Shown here: one piece after another, positions 60,237 to 64,000 of the stretch | Layout of the letters: each line of letters starts with the position of its first letter | Position numbering within the stretch: position 1 is the first letter of the stretch | NCBI GenBank assembly: GCA_016218815.1 | Contig: JACRCX010000107.1 | Coordinates: 49,841 to 113,840, forward strand | Length of the DNA: 64,000 nt | Reading direction: 5' to 3' | DNA from: Deltaproteobacteria bacterium | GTDB lineage: Bacteria > Myxococcota_A > Polyangia > DRWM01 > JAAZOP01 | Position numbers and translations under genes: made by a program | The notes under the pieces: generated by a model | Databases searched by the model: none | Seen by the model: the letters and a program-made list of their open reading frames with translations, nothing else | Told to the model about the DNA's origin: nothing

Positions 60237-62653
60237 CGCCGCTCGAGGCCGGGCTGCGCCGGAGGCTCGCCATCCCCGACGACGCCGCCCGCGTGCTGGT
60301 CTTCGGGGAAAGCAGCCACTGGGATCCGAACTGGCTGTTCACGTCCGAACAGTACTACCGCCTGCGCATCCGGCACATCTTCGAGCAAGTGCTCGACGAG
60401 CTGGAACGCGAGCCGCGGCGGGTCTTCGCGATCGAGAGCATGTTCTTCCTGCAGCGGTTCTGGCAAAGCCGTCCCGACCGCCGCGACAAGCTGCGGGACC
60501 TGCTCAACGAAGGCCGGCTGCGCCTCACGGGAAGCGGCATCACGACGCCCGACGCGACGCTCCCCGACACGGAGGCAATCCTGCGCGACTTTCTCCTGGG
60601 CCAGGAGTGGCTGCGGGAGAACGGGATCACGGCCGAACCTCGGGTGGCCTACCTGCCCGACGATTTCGGCTGCTCCCCTGCCCTGCCCTCGATCCTGCGC
60701 GCGGCCGGCTTCGACTGGACGGGGATCACGCGCATCGACGGGATGTATTTCGTCGGCACCGACTACCGTCGCCGCTCCGCCTTCCCCCTTCCGGGCTCTT
60801 CGGCCGAGCTGCTGCTGCGCCGGGAGCGGACGCAGGACTTCGTCTGGCGCGCGCCCGACGGGGCGGAGGTGCTCGCGCACTGGAACGCGTTCACCTACTT
60901 CCAGGGCGACATGCTCGCGCATGTCGGCGTCATCCGCTGGATGGGCATGGTGATGGGCCTGCCCTGGAGGACGCGGCGGCACGTGGCGCGGCGGATCCGC
61001 GGCTTCGTGCGGCAGCTCGGCCCCCAGGCGCTAACGCCCTACATGTTCTGTCCCATCGGCTGCGACTTCAACGGCCCGATCCGCGACCTGGTCGGCCTGC
61101 TCGACCGCCACAACCGCACGGCCTACCCCGAGACCGGCGTGTTCGCCGTCAACGCCGGCCTGGACGACTACCTGGCGCTGGTCGAGCAGCACCGCGAACG
61201 CCTCCCGACACTCGAGCTGGATCCCAACCCGTACTGGATGGGCTTCTACTCCAGCCGTCCGGAGGCCAAACGTTCGTGCAACCGCATCACACGCAAACTG
61301 GTGCTGGCCGAGCGGCTGAGCGCGGTGGACGGAGGGGTGGAGGACGAGTTGCGCAAGGGCTGGGATCTGGTGGTGCTCTCCAACCACCACGACTTCATCA
61401 CCGGGACGTCGCCGGACCGCGTGTGGGAGAAGGAGCAGCGGCCGGCGCTGGAGGAGGCCGAGCGGCAGGCGGACCGGGCGCTGGAGAAGGTCGAGCGCCG
61501 CGTCGGCGGGGCGCCGATCTCGGGGCGACACGTGACGCCGTTATGGACGCTGGAGGGCGGGCGCCTGGAAGTCCGTTCGCGGAGCTATCGTGCCGTGCTG
61601 GACGAGTCATTGGGTGGGTGCTTCACGAGCCTGCTCGACGGCGCGGGCCGCGAGCGTCTCGAAGGGCCGGGCAACGACCTGGTCGTCTACCGCGAGAGCG
61701 GCGGATTGTGGCGGATGGGACACGAGTACCGCGGGGGGCGGTTCCGCGAGCGGCTGCGGGCGAGCGAGGCGCCGGCGCGGATCGTGGCCGAGGAGCGTGA
61801 CGGGCTGCTGGAGGTACGCATCGATTCCGAGCTGGCCGGGCGTGCCTTCCGGCGCTGGCTGTGGTTCCGCGAGGACACGCCGGTGGTGCGCATGCGCCTC
61901 GAGGGTGCGGCGCGCAGGCGCTCGACGATTGCCTGCCGCTTCTCGACCCGGCTGCGGCCCGAGGTGCTGGCGATGGACGTGCCGGGAGGGGTGGCGGTGC
62001 GTCCGCGGATGAAGTTGCACGAGCCGACGTTCTGGCCGGGGCGAAGTTGGGTGCACGTGATGGGACCGGAGGACGGCACCGGACTGGCGGCCTTCCTCGG
62101 CGGCCCGGCGACTGCGGCGCTGGACGAGGCCGGGGCGGTGGAGTGGGTGGCGTTGCGCAACGCGCCGCGCGAGCTGGCCTGGGGCTTCCTCCCGGTCGCG
62201 TCGCACCCGGCCGGAGGGCTCACCGACGAGGCCACGGTATTCAATTACGCCGTGTTCCTGACGGAGACGGGCGACTGGCGCGCGAACCACCTGCCGCGGC
62301 TCGCGCGGCAGGTGCTGCACCGGGCGTGGCTGTTCCCCGGGCAGCCGGACCTCGACTCGCTCGCCGACGGACAGCTCTCGACGGGGCACGGCGAGGTCCT
62401 CGTCACGGCGATCAAGCGGGCGCAGCGCGGGTCGGGGTTGATCGTGCGCCTCCACAGCTACGCCGCCGGCGCCGCCGTCGCGCGCCTGTCGAACGGCTCG
62501 CGGCCCGTGCGACGTGCCGTCCTGTGCGACGCGCGCGAGCGGGATCTCGCCGAACTGTCGATCGACGGCGGCACCGTGGTGGTCCCCGTGGACGGCGCCA
62601 TCGCCTCCGTCCGGCTGGAGTTCGGGGAGCGGGCCTCGTCCCCGGACCGCTAG
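60233..62653 (+). CDS. Glycoside hydrolase family 38-like protein
   Basis: An 806-residue protein whose ATG overlaps the upstream TGA (ATGA). The N-terminal half has GH38 alpha-mannosidase signatures: SSHWDPNWL (cf. HSHxDxGW zinc site), PDDFGCSPALPSIL (nucleophile Asp region) and SNHHDFITGTS (second zinc His/Asp). The C-terminal half is the beta-sandwich typical of the family. No signal peptide is visible, so it acts in the cytoplasm or via another route. The His-x-Asp of the first motif is degenerate (SHWDPNW), so specificity may have shifted. With GT21 and START neighbours, glycolipid turnover is likely. Confidence 0.88.
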   Translation: MTPLEAGLRRRLAIPDDAARVLVFGESSHWDPNWLFTSEQYYRLRIRHIFEQVLDELEREPRRVFAIESMFFLQRFWQSRPDRRDKLRDLLNEGRLRLTGSGITTPDATLPDTEAILRDFLLGQEWLRENGITAEPRVAYLPDDFGCSPALPSILRAAGFDWTGITRIDGMYFVGTDYRRRSAFPLPGSSAELLLRRERTQDFVWRAPDGAEVLAHWNAFTYFQGDMLAHVGVIRWMGMVMGLPWRTRRHVARRIRGFVRQLGPQALTPYMFCPIGCDFNGPIRDLVGLLDRHNRTAYPETGVFAVNAGLDDYLALVEQHRERLPTLELDPNPYWMGFYSSRPEAKRSCNRITRKLVLAERLSAVDGGVEDELRKGWDLVVLSNHHDFITGTSPDRVWEKEQRPALEEAERQADRALEKVERRVGGAPISGRHVTPLWTLEGGRLEVRSRSYRAVLDESLGGCFTSLLDGAGRERLEGPGNDLVVYRESGGLWRMGHEYRGGRFRERLRASEAPARIVAEERDGLLEVRIDSELAGRAFRRWLWFREDTPVVRMRLEGAARRRSTIACRFSTRLRPEVLAMDVPGGVAVRPRMKLHEPTFWPGRSWVHVMGPEDGTGLAAFLGGPATAALDEAGAVEWVALRNAPRELAWGFLPVASHPAGGLTDEATVFNYAVFLTETGDWRANHLPRLARQVLHRAWLFPGQPDLDSLADGQLSTGHGEVLVTAIKRAQRGSGLIVRLHSYAAGAAVARLSNGSRPVRRAVLCDARERDLAELSIDGGTVVVPVDGAIASVRLEFGERASSPDR

Positions 62654-62826
62654 GACAGCCGCGCAAGCGGCGCATGGGGCGTCCTTCCCCGGAACGCCGG
62701 ATCGTCGGGCAACCGCACGGGATCGCAGGGTCCCCGGACGGCGGCGGTGCGGGCACGCCGTCGACCGCGGGCGCGGTGCCTCGTGCCGTGCCACCCGAAA
62801 CCGAGCGATTCCGCGGGGAGCGACGC

Positions 62827-62841
62827 TGGCACGACTGTTGC
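62827..62841 (+). promoter_or_regulatory. Sigma-54 (-24/-12) promoter
   Basis: TGGCACG (62827-62833), four bases and TTGC (62838-62841) match the sigma-54 consensus exactly, with GG and GC 10 bp apart. The predicted start near 62853 is followed by AGGAGAGGT and the ATG at 62872. A bacterial enhancer-binding activator would be needed; none lies in the window. Confidence 0.8.
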
Positions 62842-62871
62842 GACGCGGACCGGCGAGGAGAGGTGAACGCC

Positions 62872-63405
62872 ATGATGCTCCACGAATCGTCGGACGAGCG
62901 GGACTGGAGAACGGAGTCGCAACCCGGCGAAGGGACGGCCTCCGGAGAGCCGGCCGCAGCGCCCGTGGAGCCGGCCCGGCGCCGCATGTCGCGGCCGACG
63001 GAACCGCCCCGAGTCCTGCTTGCGGACGACGACGAGGAGACCCGGGAGATGCTGGCCACGGCCCTGCGGGAGTACGGCTATGACGTGACCGAGGCCCGGG
63101 ACGGGACCGAGCTGGCGGCTTTCCTGACCTGGTCCCTGGTCGGCGGCGAGCCCGGCGATTCGGTCGATCTCGTCGTCACCGACGTCCACATGCCGGGCCT
63201 GTCGGGGCTCGAAGCCTTGGAGCAGATCCGGAATCTCGACCCGTCGCTCCGCGCGATCGTGATCACGGGCTTCCCCAACGATGCCCTTGAGGCGGACGCC
63301 CGGCGGCTCGGCGCCGACGTGGTGTTCGACAAGCCGTTCCTGCTGGACAACCTCCTGATCGCCGTGCTGTCCCTGGTCCCGCCGTTCGAGCCGAAGGGCT
63401 CCTGA
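62872..63405 (+). CDS. Stand-alone response regulator receiver protein
   Basis: A 177-residue protein. A low-complexity N-terminal ~45 residues precede a CheY-like receiver: ADDDEETRE (acidic pocket), VVTDVHMPG (phospho-Asp), VITGF (Thr) and VFDKPF (Lys). No output domain is present. AGGAGAGGT precedes the paired ATG codons (62872, 62875) and a sigma-54 promoter lies upstream, suggesting expression in developmental, motility or nitrogen-type programmes. Confidence 0.93.
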   Translation: MMLHESSDERDWRTESQPGEGTASGEPAAAPVEPARRRMSRPTEPPRVLLADDDEETREMLATALREYGYDVTEARDGTELAAFLTWSLVGGEPGDSVDLVVTDVHMPGLSGLEALEQIRNLDPSLRAIVITGFPNDALEADARRLGADVVFDKPFLLDNLLIAVLSLVPPFEPKGS

Positions 63406-63417
63406 TCCGCCGTCGCG

Positions 63418-64000
63418 CTACGGCAGGTGGATCCTCATGCCGGACGTATGGCAGCTGTTGCAGTCGCCCGTCGTCACCGACGATCCCATCGTCACATCGT
63501 CCGGGCACCTGCTGACGCGGGCCGCCCCCGGGAAGCTCACGGCCGACGTTGACCAGAAGTTGCCGTTGTTGGCCGTGACCATGCGCACTTCGGTCCCGCG
63601 GGCGTCCGTGAATACGACGGTGGCGCCGCCGACTCCGGTGCCGCCGGACGCCGCGTTGTACAGCGTGCCGGCGATCGTCATCGGCGGGCTGGTTCTTCCC
63701 GGTCCGTGGCAGCTCAGGCAGGCGCGACCCGCGTTCATGCCGGACGATCCGGGCGAAACCGCTGCGATGCAGGTCGTACCGCTGTCCGTCGGGGCATCCG
63801 GCACGTCCGGCACATCGGCATCCGCATCCGCATCCGCATCCGCATCCGCATCCGCATCCGCATCGGCATCCGCATCCGCATCCGCATCCGCATCCGCATC
63901 CGCATCCGCATCCGCATCCGCATCCGCATCCGCATCCGCATCCGCATCCGCATCCGCATCCGCATCCGCATCCGCATCCGCATCCGCATCCGCATCCGCA
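63418..64000 (-). CDS. Partial secreted diheme protein with (Asp-Ala)n linker
   Basis: The C-terminal ~194 residues of a protein that extends beyond the right edge. About 60 residues of an (Ala-Asp)n linker, encoded by a 6-bp repeat, lead to CLSCHG and CNSCHT, two CxxCH heme-attachment sites, around a carboxypeptidase-regulatory-like beta domain (GGATVVFTDARGTEV). Such linkers are common after lipoprotein signals in this window (DADAD-type), so the missing N-terminus probably carries a lipobox. An electron-carrier role is expected; the partner is unknown. Confidence 0.8.
   Translation of the reverse strand, partial: ADADADADADADADADADADADADADADADADADADADADADADADADADADADADADADADVPDVPDAPTDSGTTCIAAVSPGSSGMNAGRACLSCHGPGRTSPPMTIAGTLYNAASGGTGVGGATVVFTDARGTEVRMVTANNGNFWSTSAVSFPGAARVSRCPDDVTMGSSVTTGDCNSCHTSGMRIHLP
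63819..64000. repeat. Hexanucleotide repeat GCATCC
   Basis: About 30 contiguous 6-bp units with rare single-base variants (one unit reads GCATCG), running off the window edge. Read on the minus strand it encodes alternating Ala and Asp. Copy number is likely variable. Confidence 0.95.

Noticed and set aside
63819..64000. Possible CRISPR array or (Arg-Met)n gene
   Set aside because: The repeat is a 6-bp tandem; the Ala-Asp frame continues into a heme protein, and the Arg-Met frame is a shadow.

Overview
The window is about 70% GC and reads as a chromosome segment of a myxobacterium-like organism (Myxococcota or a related former deltaproteobacterium). Evidence for this is inference from gene content: several cysteine-rich lipoproteins carrying MopE-type CDGxDxDCDGxxDE repeats, a 2,115-residue kinase-like/ATPase/histidine-kinase hybrid, a PilZ protein of the Myxococcus paralogous type, a membrane Ser/Thr kinase with a PEGA-like tail, many lipoproteins with acidic linkers, and a sigma-54 promoter. 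No rRNA, tRNA, CRISPR array or insertion sequence was seen.

Layout. 1-6187: a radical SAM gene flanked by a tight four-gene minus-strand operon (lipoprotein, unknown protein, B12-type radical SAM protein, U32-like TIM-barrel protein), each junction a 4-nt ATGA/GTGA overlap; the left edge cuts a second U32-like paralogue. 6382-14393: two convergent signalling genes. 14500-19757: a cysteine-rich lipoprotein, a chorismate mutase/DAHP synthase translationally coupled to a radical SAM-methyltransferase fusion, and, antisense at its 3' end, a small twin-arginine-leader protein ending in twelve Ser-His-Gly triplets. 19890-24053: P-type ATPase and peptidase T. 24184-25095: a long perfect inverted repeat and a damaged-looking locus. 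25241-34925: three MopE-like lipoproteins with three radical SAM genes. 35068-39352: an SDR protein, a VCBS/FG-GAP lipoprotein and a beta-barrel candidate. 39340-63405: mostly ordinary genes (OsmC, OFA-type MFS carrier, tandem secreted paralogues, creatininase-like, SodC, PHA-system protein, rhodanese-DoxX-DsbA operon, HAD phosphatase, PilZ, alpha/beta-hydrolase lipoprotein, OmpA, START-GT21-GH38 operon, response regulator). The right edge cuts a diheme secreted protein with an (Asp-Ala)n linker.

How the genes may work together. Six radical SAM genes lie in the first 35 kb; five share a C-terminal Cys cluster, and three of these also share the spacing C-x2-C-x4/5-C-x-G-x4-Y-x2-R-x-G. They sit beside secreted Cys-rich proteins and one His-Gly-Ser repeat peptide. 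The most interesting hypothesis is one or more peptide- or protein-modifying radical SAM systems whose substrates are the exported repeat peptide and/or the MopE-like lipoproteins. That link is inferred from gene neighbourhood only.
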